From NCBI GenBank assembly GCA_023052935.1, contig CM041297.1:54045917-54109916 (forward strand): a stretch of 64,000 bases of DNA, read 5' to 3'. Of this stretch, positions 1-34,686 are shown in pieces (the stretch's first letter is position 1; every line of letters starts with the position of its first letter). This stretch comes from Piezodorus guildinii (Eukaryota; Arthropoda; Insecta; Hemiptera; Pentatomidae). The position numbers and the translations under genes are program-made. The notes under the pieces were generated by a model. The model saw only the letters and a program-made list of their open reading frames with translations. It did no database searches and was not told the origin of the DNA.

Positions 1-184
1 AATTTGATCTCTCACTACCTGGATGGTAACGTGTTATGAAGTTGAATAACAAATAAATTGGAATTATGTTTTACATATTTATTGGTACAAGATATGAAAC
101 AGAAAATTATATATACTTTTTAATATAATTTCCTGATTTAGAAGTGCATTTTTCTCAACGGATCGACAGTTTTTTATTCATTCA

Positions 185-700
185 TCAGACAAAGTAGAGG
201 GGCCAATTGCGCAAGAAGGCTCCTACGTCAGTATCATCGACAGATCATATCTCACCCTTATCTTCTTTCAATCACCCAAACATGTGATAATCACAAGGGG
301 GTGATTCAGAACTGTAGGAAGGGTATTCTCTCCTGATTCATTTCCTCCAATTTGTAATGATTCGGGCTGGTTGTATGGGAGCGGGCATCGTCATGAAGAA
401 AATTGATGACTCTGATCGGGAATTGACGTCTTTTACAACGGTATGGAAGTTTTGTCGCATCTAACCACTGGCGTTAGTAGGCAGCATTAACAGTTAGACG
501 TTCCTGGAGAAAGTCGATGGGCAGAACTACTTTGAAATCATAGCAGCATTTTTGACGGTGAAACTTGATCGAAGGCGGCGGGAGTGGAATTAGTTTTCAA
601 TCTCTGCTGGTCCTTTCAAAAACTTTCTGAGCCAATCATACACTGCGGTTTTCTTTAGACACGTCACCCCGAACTGCGCCTCAAGTCTTAGAAGAATTTA
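185..700 (-). pseudogene. Degenerate mariner-like transposase relic
   Basis: The minus strand carries a decayed mariner/Tc1-type transposase. Reading from about 670 downward there is a helix-turn-helix-like stretch VTCLKKTAVYDWLRKFLKG. It is followed, after frame changes and at least one stop, by the catalytic-type segment INFLHDDARSHTTSP near 370-410 and a remnant of the last acidic motif (PCDYHMFG) near 265-290. In intact relatives these motifs supply the DDE/D catalytic triad for cut-and-paste transposition. Stops and frameshifts make this copy inactive. No terminal inverted repeats were found. It is unrelated in sequence to the intact mariner at 33.4-34.7 kb and so is an older, different lineage. 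Confidence 0.7.
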
Positions 701-24895
<24,195 letters not shown>

Positions 24896-25325
24896 CGGCC
24901 ATTGTAATGTATTTCTGTATCTCCATCAATTTGTGAACTTACTTCCGACTGTCTGTTCCGTATTTTTGGAAGGCTGGACCATCGGATCGTGCCTCCGGGG
25001 CCAACCGATCGTCTATCTGATAACCAAGAGCAGGTCGCCTGTACTGTACGTATAGTTATCAAGTAGGTTTCATTGCTCGCTTTGTATATACTCCCATTGA
25101 CGAGGCATTCATCCTGACATCATTGCCGCATCATTTGCCAATTAGAAATGTTTATCGCTATATATGAAACATTGATATAAGTTTTTTTCCGAGTTAACAA
25201 CCACCCTATTACGCACTTTTTAATAAAACGTATTTGTTTGTTTTATCTTGATTACCTATCATATGCATGAACTGTGACGAAACCTTTAAACTAGCACATT
25301 CTCATTTTTTTAAATTTCACTTTTC

Positions 25326-26218
25326 TTACAAATTTATAGTAAGCGCTCATGAAAATTTTGAATTTTAGTTTTCACCGGAAATACGCGTTTTAAGGTCTCC
25401 TGAGTCCAAATGATCAAGTTCTGCCTAATGGTCTAAGTTTTTTAAAACTGAAATTTCATATTTTAAAAGCTTACTTGCCTGAGATGTGCCAGTAACTTTT
25501 TCATCATAATAGGCGAACAAGAAGAGCCCCTTTGTACCATGCATTTTGCAACTTTTTACGATTTTATCAAAAATGGCTTCAACGATTTTGATCAAACTCG
25601 CTATGTATAAGTAAATTTAATGGGCTTAAAAATCTTGTCGGTTTCGGTCTGACAGTGCTTTAATGTTGATATTTCAAATTTTCTTCCTCTGAATTTTGTA
25701 GGTTTAAAAAAAATAATCATATCATCTTGTTCACATTGATAAAAACAGCTGAACATAGAGTTTAATGAATTTGATATCCAACTAAAGGAGAAAAGAACAA
25801 ACATTTTTTTCATGGACTTGAGTATAGTAATATAGGTGTATAATATACCGTTGGAAAGCTAAAAATTTGAGAAAAAATATTATCTTATGTACAAAGTTGT
25901 GAAAGTTAATGTTAAGTGACGAATAGGACAAAACTTGTTACATTAATTATCTATAGTATCTTATGCAGTTTCGCACTTACATATCATTTGTAAGCATATT
26001 TGCTTATTGCATAAGCAGATATCAAATCTCATTGTACTGACAAAAGTTCTATAAATAAATAAATAATATTAATTAATCTAAAATATATGTTTCCAACGAA
26101 ACTGAATATAATTCTTTAAAATTCTTTTCAACTATAATTTTATTTAATATTTCTTAAATTTATATTAACTACTGAGGTAAATGATAGTCATGTGATTGCC
26201 CGCACCAGAGTTTTATTG
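25326..26218 (+). repeat. R1 repeat copy
   Basis: Colinear with 11081-11970: TTTTAAGGTCTCCTGAGTCC, GATTTTATCAAAAATGGCTTC, AATGGGCTT, CAACTAAAGGAGAAAAGAAC, GAGGTAAATGATAGTCATGT, GCCCGCACCAGAG. The 3' inverted end has mutated (GGTAAATGATAGT) and the 5' end is diverged. Confidence 0.8.
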
Positions 26219-26479
26219 TAATCCCCTTACATATGAATATTAAAGGGAAAGAACATGATAAATCCATTATTTTCAGGTTTTGAGTTAATGCTGCTAAACG
26301 TTAGTCCAAAGAGAGCAATTTAAGGTGGCTATTGCTTCAATGAAGAAAAACATGATAAGTTTACAGTAACAGCAATTTCATAGAATGTTTGCTGGGGAAT
26401 AACATTACTACTCCATGTCAAAGGGAAGTAGCTGATAGTTCCTGATAATTTGATTTCATATTTTGTAACAAATTAATAT

Positions 26480-27880
26480 AGTTTATGCTTTTTAGTGGTC
26501 TTAACATAGTACGACGATTTTTACGAAACCAACAAAAAAAAAAAAATCATTCTAAATACTTTTATTTTTTTATCGGAGAGTGAAAGAATTAAAGGAAGGG
26601 CAGTACAATTAATCTTAGCCCCTCCTGTAAAAATCCCCGTGGTAAAATTTCTAAACTAAAATATCTTGTTATCATTCATTCATTTTTTAAAAAATTCTAA
26701 CCACTTAAATATGTATTTGTTGCTTTTATTTCTTTCGCTTACCTATTTATGAAATATATAATAAGGGAAAGTATTGCGATCGTGAAAATTTCCTTATTCG
26801 CGTTTTCATCGGTAATACACGTTTGGGCTGTGTGGTAAATGTTGCTTCTTAAGATTTGTGTTTGGTACCTCGAGACGGTCCCATGTATCCCACCTCTACA
26901 ACGAGTTAAAGTGGTTAACCCCAACCTTTCGAAGACAGTATTTCCTTGGATCATTCCTTTATCAAATCATAAGCTCCCACCATCCATTTTATGTCTACAG
27001 CCTTCTGGTATTTAAATCCTCAACCCATCACCAGGAAACAAGATCCCGTCTGTCTGACCTACACACTCCTTTCCATAGAACCAAAAAATATGACTGCTCC
27101 TTTTTAGCCCGTTCCACTGCCTTATGGAATACTCTCCCTTCAAACATCCGTCATGCTCCTTCCCTATCATCTTTTAAATCCCTCTTCTTTCAATACTTCC
27201 TTTCTCTTCAGACAGATGTTAGCTAATTTTTATTATGCCAACTTATGTAAGGTGAATTTGATTTTAATGCACTTACTTTAATGAGATGTAAAAGTTACAT
27301 TTTATGTTTATTCTTATTTATTTATTTCTTGAAATTGTAAATAGAGATGGTACTCTGACTCTTTTTTCTTTTTTTCATTATTGTATTATTTAATTGTAGT
27401 TGTATATTGTTTTTGGCCAGTTATAAGTTCATAATTGTTTTTCTCAAGGGACCTTGTTCCAGAATAAATTTTTTTTCTATTTCTATTTCTATTTCTAAAT
27501 CTAGCTCGAAAAAGATAAAAACTAAAAACTTCATATTTTAGAAGCGTATATGCCTGAGATGGTACAAAAGCTTTTTCAAAAAAATCTTTTTTTTTTTTAC
27601 ATTTTTACGATTTTCTGAAAAAAAGGGCTCTATCTATATTTAAGGGGCTTTAATATGAAATAGGTTTCATTCTGATGGAAACAGTCTGATAGGACTTGAA
27701 TGACGATATTTTAAATTGTCATCATCTAAAGTACCTTTAATTTTGTAGATTTAAAAAGATTAATCATATTATCTTTTTACAATTGATAAAAATAGCTAAA
27801 CATACAAGTTTAGTGAATTTGATATCCAACTAAAAGAGAAAAATATTTTTTTACCACATTCTTAATTTTTTTAAGTTCCT
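26480..27880 (+). repeat. R1 copy with upstream extension, split by a LINE
   Basis: The upstream extension (26480-26754) matches 20551-20954. R1 proper runs 26755-26840 and resumes at 27496 (TAAATCTAGCTCGAAAAAGAT) to about 27880. The interruption is the LINE at 26841-27495, with TAAAT at both junctions. Confidence 0.75.
26836..27500 (+). mobile_element. CR1/L2-type LINE 3' fragment inserted in R1
   Basis: The body 26841-27495 encodes SRRSHVSHLYNELKWLTPTF, RRQYFLGSFLYQI, KKYDCSFLARSTALWNTLPS and SLSSFKSLFFQYF, the C-terminal part of a CR1/L2-like reverse transcriptase, in one open frame of about 120 codons. A 3' UTR and a (TATTTC) repeat tail follow. TAAAT duplicates flank it (26836-26840 and 27496-27500). 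It is a 5'-truncated, relatively young insertion; it lacks the catalytic RT core and endonuclease. Confidence 0.8.
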
Positions 27881-27889
27881 TTTTTACTT

Positions 27890-28240
27890 TCTCTCACATA
27901 TTTATGGAATATATTGTAAGCGATCGTGGTTAACCGGAAATACGCGTTTTAAGATCCCTGAGTACAAATGAAGTCTCGCCAAAAAGTCTGTATGTGTGTG
28001 TATGTAGTAAGTCTAGCACGAAAATTTGCACGAACTGAAATTTTATATTTAAGACAACGGTAAGCCCGTAATGTTACAGCAAATTTTTTATAAAAATCGG
28101 CTAATCAGAAGAGCAAGATATATAAAAATTATGATAATCACAGGCATTAAAAACTTAAATGTCTCCCAAAATCGGCTTACCGGAAGTACCATTTTATACT
28201 AAGAATTTTATGAATTTTTACTATATTTTCAAAAACGGCT
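27890..28240 (+). repeat. R1 partial copy
   Basis: Contains the 5' R1 blocks (TTACTTTCTCTCACATATTTA, ACCGGAAATACGCGTTTTAAG, CCTGAGTACAAATGA, GTCTGTATGTGTGTGTATG, AATCGGCTAATCAGAAGAGC) and is broken after about 28130. Confidence 0.65.
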
Positions 28241-28454
28241 TCAATGAGGCGTCAAGTAGGTTGCAAATCGTTTGAGGTGAACAAGTGGTTGAAAACAAGT
28301 TGATTTTTCCAAATATTGTCTATGTGCTTACAGATTCGAAAATTAAGTACGTGCTTGGAAGTTAAATCATTCTCCTACCATTTCTTTTGTCTGTTTTTAT
28401 GTTATTATCAAAATATAATAAAAATGTTTAGTATATTTATTTTCCTCTACAATT

Positions 28455-28985
28455 TTTGTTTCTTTATTCATTTAACGTATCTGTATGCTACTGTGACTAT
28501 TCTGACGATGATATGCTAAATTCTATATGCTACTGATGGAGACCTAAATTTTGCCTATCTAGGTTCAATTAGGATAGGGATCGTTAACCAATACTTGATG
28601 TCATACAAGCTCAGGACTACCTTTTTACATCCCCTCCAAAGGACGGCATAACTAAAGATTTTTTAATAGGAGTAAAAAGTCCTTACTGTATCTGTGCAAT
28701 CTCTAGCCTAATTAACCCTGTTTAGGCAAAATTTGGACTTCCACTGAAGCATCATCCGATTAGCCATGGCAGCATAAAGTGTTGTTAAATGAATAGACAA
28801 ACAAACAAATATTGCAAGGGTCAATCACAAACTCTTACTTTTGAAAATAATTTTACAAATATATTATGACAATAACTAAGGATTTTTTATTCCTATTAAA
28901 AAAATCCTAAGGCTACTTGCCAGGTTTGAGCCCTTGGGCATAGAAGGCTGTTATGCTAGCCACTACACTATAGATGACCCCAATG
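28455..28985. repeat. Composite of SINE-B copies in both orientations
   Basis: 28455-28685 is the 3' half of a minus-strand SINE-B (GCCTATCTAGGTTCAATTAG, GGACGGCATAACTAAAGAT). 28686-28815 is a plus-strand 3' half ending in the AATAGACAAACAAACAAA tail. 28870-28982 is a minus-strand 5' half (CTTGCCAGGTTTGAGCCC, GGCTGTTATGCTAGCCACTA). The arrangement suggests one SINE-B inserted into another, followed by sequence loss. Confidence 0.65.
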
Positions 28986-29474
28986 CTCAAGTTGGGAAGG
29001 GCATGACTCCCTTTGGCCTTTCTCTGCTTACAGATACCTCTTTAATTATCTATAATTAGGATAGATTTTATCCTCATTTAAATTATTTGAATGGTCTTAA
29101 ATGACAAATTTTTAAAATTTCTTACTCTAAAGAACCCTTTATGGAATATTCAATAGTTGGCTATGAAATAAAAATGAAGAAAGAAATGGATCAGTTGTTC
29201 ACTATTTTCTTATGTTTTTTTTTTTTTTACCGCCAGCTGAACCATCTCTTCTTTCATAAAGTACCTTTAATATTTTATTCTTTGACCATTTGCATTATTA
29301 TTTATAGTAAGAAATGTATAAATAAAAAACAATGCGATAATCAATAGAAAAGTGTTCTCATGTTAATGAGATGATAATAAGGTAATTCTAGAAATAAGAT
29401 TAGTAACCGATGTAGTTCATAAGAATAGCTAATGTTTAATATAAAAATTAGTAAAACAAAAAAGTATATAAATG

Positions 29475-29475
<1 letters not shown>

Positions 29476-29524
<49 letters not shown>
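29476..29524. repeat. TA run plus T run
   Basis: (TA) repeat at 29476-29497 followed by a T-run of about 25 bases. Apparent Tyr-Ile/Phe open frames across it are not genes. Confidence 0.9.
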
Positions 29525-29530
<6 letters not shown>

Positions 29531-30010
29531 AACACTAGAACGTTTCTCTTCACACAATTTTTTTTTTTATTTATTCGCACAATAACATATTCATATCAGT
29601 TGACGTTTCGAAGATACATGCTTCATATTTAAGATTGTGTACAAATTTTTATTGATGTCCACCTAATTTTGTGCAATTTATATATAATCTTGTGTGAATA
29701 AATAAAAAAAAAATTTTAGAAGATGAAAGTTCTAATTTTAATTATATAAAAAATATATATCATGTTCGATTTGATAATTTTAATATAAATAAATATATAG
29801 TATGGATTTAGAACACCAGATGGGTTGTGCAAGAAGAAATTTAGTAATTGAACTAAAAACAATTTTATGTGGTCATCAAGAAACAATTTGTTTACAATTT
29901 TGAAAATTCACAGATACATGGTGAAACTTCAACTGATATGAATACGTTATTGTGCGAATAAATAAAAAAAAAATTGTGAGAAGAGAAACGCTCTAGAGTT
30001 AATTATAAAT
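29522..30010. repeat. Fold-back element, ~95-bp inverted arms, hammerhead remnant
   Basis: The left arm (TTATAATTAACACTAGAACG, TTTATTTATTCGCACAATAAC, CATATCAGTTGACGTTTCG) mirrors the right arm (CAACTGATATGAATACGTTA, GTGCGAATAAATA, CTCTAGAGTTAATTATAA). On the minus strand the left arm contains GAAGCATGTATCTTCGAAAC then GTC (29601-29625): a stem-II hairpin plus GAAAC and the cleavage triplet, without an intact CTGATGA. A third partial arm-like stretch lies at 29650-29760. Confidence 0.75.
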
Positions 30011-30019
30011 AAATAAATA

Positions 30020-30075
30020 AATAAATATATATATATATATTATATATAATATATATATATACATATATATAAATA

Positions 30076-30115
<40 letters not shown>
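30020..30115. repeat. TA microsatellite
   Basis: Interrupted (TA) and (ATAA) repeats over about 95 bp directly after the fold-back element. Confidence 0.9.
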
Positions 30116-31329
30116 CTTCTTTGTTTACTAATTTTCATATTAAACATTAGCTATTCTTATGTAAAACCTCGGTTACTAATCTTATTTCTAGAATTACCAT
30201 ATTATCATCTATTTAAATTAAAAAAAAAAAAATTGTGAAGAGAGAAATGTATTAATTTTCATCACATAAAAAAAATAGAAAATGCAAGATTTTATGATGT
30301 GACAAACCACGCTGTTGAAGGGAATGTTGTGTTACAAAAATAGTGAACTTTAATTATTTATTATTAATATAAATTATGGACTATAAATTACCTCTAAATC
30401 TTGTAAAAACTTCATAATGCTTTAATAAAACTGAATTTTGGCGAACACAATGCTTCTCTAATTTGGATCAGTTTCAAGAACTTTTCTTTGAGTTTAGTCT
30501 AGAAACGGTCTATTAAAGTTATATTCATTCTACTTTCATCTTATTTCACATAAAGTGATTCTCTAATTTTGTTTACTGTTTCTTCTTTAAAGTATTTTTA
30601 AGTCGGTATTTTTCAAATATTTCCTCAAAATCAATATTGAAATCTCTTTTAGTGAGTAAATTTGGTCTTTCTAACCTTATTTTATTCAGTAATATTGCTG
30701 TGAAGAATAAATATTTATGTTTGTTAACATCAAATATTCTAATAATAGGTTAATGTTTAAAATTTACTCACATTTTAGAAATCTAAAGGAGGTAAGATGT
30801 ATATCACTCATAGACATAGATTCCGATTAAATATTTGATGAAATATTCAAAGGTTGTCAATTGAAAAAGTATATAATTTGTCAGGATAAATGCTTTAATT
30901 CTGTAAATCTACAACCGAACCAGTCTTGTAAAATCATGAATTAAAATATCCTTATACATAATTGTATTAGTATAATTTCTTAATATATTAGTGAATGAAA
31001 CTTGTCAACAACATAATTTCAATTATTTGGTTAAAAACATTTCTTTTGGTTGGACACATTTTTGAAGGATATTTTTCTCTTTTTATCATGCAGAACTTAT
31101 CAATACTTAAAAGTATTAATTATGAAATAACCAATGTATTTTTTTAAAAATTGATTCTGTAAATGATTCAGGTATCAGGTATAATATTTAACAATTTTTC
31201 TGAACATTTAATCCAAAAATTCTTTTTTTCTTACTTTCACAATATTTTAATCAAAATATATAACATTGTTGACAAATTGTGTATAAAACGTCCTAGTTTT
31301 TCTTAATTTTACAAATTTATTTATTTTAT
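30116..31329. other. AT-rich DNA, no gene recognised
   Basis: A further fragment of the fold-back arm (30170-30275) resembles 29400-29560 in reverse (ATTCTTATG..., GGTTACTAATCTTATTTCTAGAATTACC). Otherwise nothing is seen. Confidence 0.45.
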
Positions 31330-31860
31330 TTAGTTAAACAAAGTATATACATTGTTTTAAACAGAAAGGTGAACACTAATGAATATTTGAGTTTACAAAA
31401 CAACGGCTCATAGATTTTCACAGCAGATTCTGGGTGATCTCCAAGATTTCCAACACAATAGCACTTGAATTTTAAATAATGTATGGTTTAGAATGAACTT
31501 CAGTTTCTTCTTACATCAGATTTCTTTTAACTTCAAAGTACAATCTACTATGTTCTATGGTTTGTTGCCATCTAATCCAGAAGTTAATTTTTAACATGAA
31601 GTAAAGTTTGATTGCATCCAGTTCAGCTAGTTTTTCTTTGGTGTGTCAAGATGGACAGCCTGTTATCCTTCTGCAGCAAAACAATCTTCCTATTCACAAA
31701 AGCCAGGAATCACCTCTCCAAAATGTTGTATTGTAGTTGTTGTAAAGAATACTCATAGTCTTTAGAATGTCCTTCCAGAGCAAAGTAGTGGATAACACCT
31801 TCAAAAATTAAAACCATTGATCTTGCCTTTCCAAGCTTGTATTTCAAATTTGGTGAACTA
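31330..31860 (-). pseudogene. Old mariner transposase relic
   Basis: Broken minus-strand frames recall a mariner transposase: a MVLIFEGVIHYF-like stretch (GxxHYE region), AFVNRKIVLLQKDN where RPALxNRKgxxLLHDN is expected, and a C-terminal INFWIRWQQTIEH-like RWQKCIE block. The central part between the second and third catalytic motifs is largely deleted. Many stops. Its boundaries are approximate. Confidence 0.5.
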
Positions 31861-32082
31861 ACTTACAGTCCACTTTAGCCCCTCACAATGGTTGGTTCCT
31901 CTTCAACTTCCTCCCATCAAAGATATGGTTATGGCAACTGCCAGTTTTATTATTTAGTCGTCTCTGAGAAATACTTGAGTTTCATACTCAACGTCATTTT
32001 GAATGAAAGAATAACAAACAAATACTGAGCTGAACCTCTTAGAGAGAATTATGATTCATAATAGTGTTGGGATTATTTTTTA

Positions 32083-32595
32083 TGTATTGGCACACTAGAC
32101 TGAAACGACTAGAAACTGCTTGCCGCTTTTGGTTACTTCAACACTTACTAGACAAACGCTCTAAACTTCCACTTAACTACAAAAGACTCATCTACATGAC
32201 CATCATAAGACCTATCTGGACTTGAGGAGTTGAGCTATGGGACTCCACTAAAACATCAAATTCTTGCCGTCTTCAATTCATACAATCCAAAATCCTTCGA
32301 AAAATCCTCAACGCTCCTTATTTTGTCACAAATAAGCTCATCCATAAAGACCTTAATATTCCCTTTGCAGCTGATTTGGCCCGAACCAGGTATCAATCCT
32401 TCCATACCTGACAATCCTCCGAGGCTTCTGAAAAGAAGATGGCCTCGAGACCTTCTTGTTTAGATTGATTACTAGAGTGCTGCTAATGGGCAGTTTCTCT
32501 TCATGTTTTTCACGTACACTATCTTTTATCAGCATATTTACTTGATGTATTCCAATATACAGTTGTAAAATTTCGATAAAATATAAAAATTTATG
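32083..32595 (+). pseudogene. Jockey-type LINE 3' fragment, copy 1
   Basis: Reads RLKRLETACRFWLLQHLLDK, LPLNYKRLIYMTIIRPIW, GVELWDSTKTSNSCRLQFIQ, SKILRKILNAPYFVTNKLIH and KDLNIPFAADLARTRYQSF. This is the RT thumb/connection end of jockey-like LINEs (RPxWTYGxxLWGxxxxS, QxxxLRxIxNAPxFV). A stop replaces Tyr before GVELW and an internal deletion precedes the final segment (PRRLLKRRWPRDLL). Related copies lie at 41430-41830, 49720-49845 and 51770-52310, all on the plus strand. Confidence 0.75.
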
Positions 32596-33396
32596 TATTG
32601 GGGGTTCTCAACCACAATAGTCATTTGCACGCCATTTTAAAATTTCCATTAGTAACTAAGAAATTATTTTAATTTTTTTTTTAATTCATTGATTTTGGAA
32701 ACACCGTTAAGTTCCTGATTTGTTCTCCTACCTGTAATGATCCTTCCAGTTCATTTTCAGAGAAATGTTTCATGAGAAAAAGTTTTATTCTTTACTCTCA
32801 CAGGCATAACATTCAATAAGAATATAAATGACTGTAAGTGGTATTCCACATGTGATACACTCAGGCAAGATTTTTTTTTTCTAATTAAATATTGATGGGT
32901 GGGTCCAGCCAGCATTATGTATCAGCTGAATATCAGTTGTTTTTTTTCTGCAAACTTAAGGCTCGACTATCCTGAGTTTATTATCTCTCGTAGCTGTCCA
33001 GATCTGTTGCCGTGCCTGCCGCATCTTTTCTTTTATCGGAGTGATCACTTCACTTGGTTAGATAGTGTTGATCAACTGGCCTTAATCGGTAATAGCTCTT
33101 TTATTTACAAAATCTGCTAGCTCATTACCTTTTAAACCGATATGGCTCGGTAACCACAAACATACAATAGTAGCAATACATCCACCCATTTTCAAATATT
33201 TGAGTGTCTCCATGTGTATTCATTCACCAACCAATGTTGGAAAAAGTATTCTGCAGCGCTGTGGTAGCAGATTTTGAATCTGAGGATTAGGATTAAAAAT
33301 ATATCAATCATAACAATATTGGAATTAACAAAGTAAGAAGGAAATATCAATAAAAATTGGCTCATTAAAAGTGGCCATATAATTTCCCCTCAATTA
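32596..33396. other. Spacer, no gene recognised
   Basis: A plus-strand frame at 32899-33120 has no domain, and no repeat was identified. Confidence 0.4.
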
Positions 33397-33398
33397 TA

Positions 33399-34684
33399 TC
33401 GGGCTGATGCGAAATTAATGCAGGTTTCCTCTATTGCAATATCTTAATTCCAATTGTGTAAACAAAGCTAATCCTAACATTGATCATTATTATACCAAAA
33501 CAAACCTCATCTAATACCCTCTCTTTCACCATGAATTTGTTTAGTAAAATCGTTTTGTTCAGTGTGTTCAAAGGTCTTGAATCGAAAATGTCAAAGTGCG
33601 ATTTTCGTCAAATTTATTTTTACGAATTTAAATTAGGGCGCAGCGCTGCGCAAACGGCTCGTAATATTAATGAAGTGTGGGGTCAGGGGGCTATTAATGA
33701 GTGCACGGTGCAGCGTTGGTTCCAGAAGTTTTGCAGAGGAGATTTCGACCTCGAAGACAAGGAAGGTCGGGGCCGTCATCTTGCTCTGGACAACGACCAG
33801 CTGAGGTCAAAAGTGGAAGAAGACCCAACCAAAACCACACGAGAAATGGCGGCGGAACTCGGTGTGAACCAATCCACAGTTGTACGCCACTTGGAAGCAA
33901 TTGGTAAGGTAAAAAAGTTGGCCAAATGGGTGCCACACCAATTAAACGACCACCAAAAAAATCGCCGCTTTGAAATCTGCTCCATGCTTGTGACACGCAA
34001 TAAAAATGATCCATTTCTCGATCGCATTGTGACGTGCGATGAAAAATGGATCTTATACGACAACAGAAGGCGTTCTAGCCAATGGCTGGGCAAAGATGAA
34101 CAACCAAAACCTTTCCCGAAGCCCAACCTGCACCCAAAAAAGGTTATGGTCACAGTTTGGTGGTATAATGCTGGTGTTATTCACTACAGCTTTCTCAATC
34201 GAGGTGAGACTATAACTGCTGACAAGTACTGTCAAGAAATTGACAGCATGAATCAAAAATTGCAACGTCTTTGCCCAGCATTGATGAATCGGAAGGGGCC
34301 GATCCTGCTCCACGATAACGCCAGACCACACGTTGCACAACCAACGCTTCGACGACTGCACGAGTTGGGCTACGAAGTTCTCCAACATCCGCCTTATTCA
34401 CCTGACCTCTCTCCTACAGACTTCCACTTTTTCAGGCATCTGGACAACGTTTTGAGGGAGAAAAATTTTCAAAACCAGGACGACATTGAAAATTCTTTTC
34501 GTGATTTCATTGAGTCCAAGGATTCGGATTTTTTTTCTGGTGGAATAAGAAAGCTTGTTGAACGTTGGCAAAAGTGCATTGATTCAGATGGAAATTATTT
34601 TGATTAAATATATATGGTTAAAGTAAAGATATGGCGTATTTACAATACCTACTAAAAACCTGCATTAATTTTGCATCAACCCAA
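33399..34684 (+). mobile_element. Complete mariner transposon with intact ends and TA duplication
   Basis: The 1286-bp element has inverted ends TCGGGCTGATGCGAAATTAA (left) and, complemented, TTGGGTTGATGCAAAATTAA (right), continuing ATGCAGGTTT in both; about 30 bp in all with four mismatches. TA lies at both junctions (33397-33398 and 34685-34686), the mariner target duplication. Length, ends and a single transposase gene match the canonical mariner plan, and the TIR resembles the cecropia/Hsmar1 type (GGTTGRTGCAAAA). It is the only autonomous-looking element in the window. Confidence 0.95.
33588..34607 (+). CDS. Mariner transposase, intact, 339 residues
   Basis: DDE/D transposase catalysing cut-and-paste transposition at TA sites. 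The ATG at 33588 was chosen because it gives the usual mariner length (about 340-350 residues) and starts at MSKCDFRQIYFYEFKLG, matching the family N-terminus; the frame is open further upstream but without family similarity. An N-terminal helix-turn-helix pair follows (GRSAAQTARNINEVWGQGAI and ECTVQRWFQKFCRGDFDLED, residues 18-57), then a second HTH (TTREMAAELGVNQSTVVRHL, 83-102). The linker signature WVPHQL is at 114-119. Catalytic residues are D151 (CDEKW), D243 (HDNARPH) and D278 (YSPDLSPTDFHFF), with exactly 34 residues between the last two: the D,D34D signature. No stop or frameshift. Ends with RWQKCIDSDGNYFD. Type is close to the cecropia/SETMAR-Hsmar1 lineage. Confidence 0.96.
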   Translation: MSKCDFRQIYFYEFKLGRSAAQTARNINEVWGQGAINECTVQRWFQKFCRGDFDLEDKEGRGRHLALDNDQLRSKVEEDPTKTTREMAAELGVNQSTVVRHLEAIGKVKKLAKWVPHQLNDHQKNRRFEICSMLVTRNKNDPFLDRIVTCDEKWILYDNRRRSSQWLGKDEQPKPFPKPNLHPKKVMVTVWWYNAGVIHYSFLNRGETITADKYCQEIDSMNQKLQRLCPALMNRKGPILLHDNARPHVAQPTLRRLHELGYEVLQHPPYSPDLSPTDFHFFRHLDNVLREKNFQNQDDIENSFRDFIESKDSDFFSGGIRKLVERWQKCIDSDGNYFD

Positions 34685-34686
34685 TA

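Noticed and set aside
33694..34401. Minus-strand frames of about 60-125 codons
   Set aside because: Antisense shadows of the intact mariner transposase.
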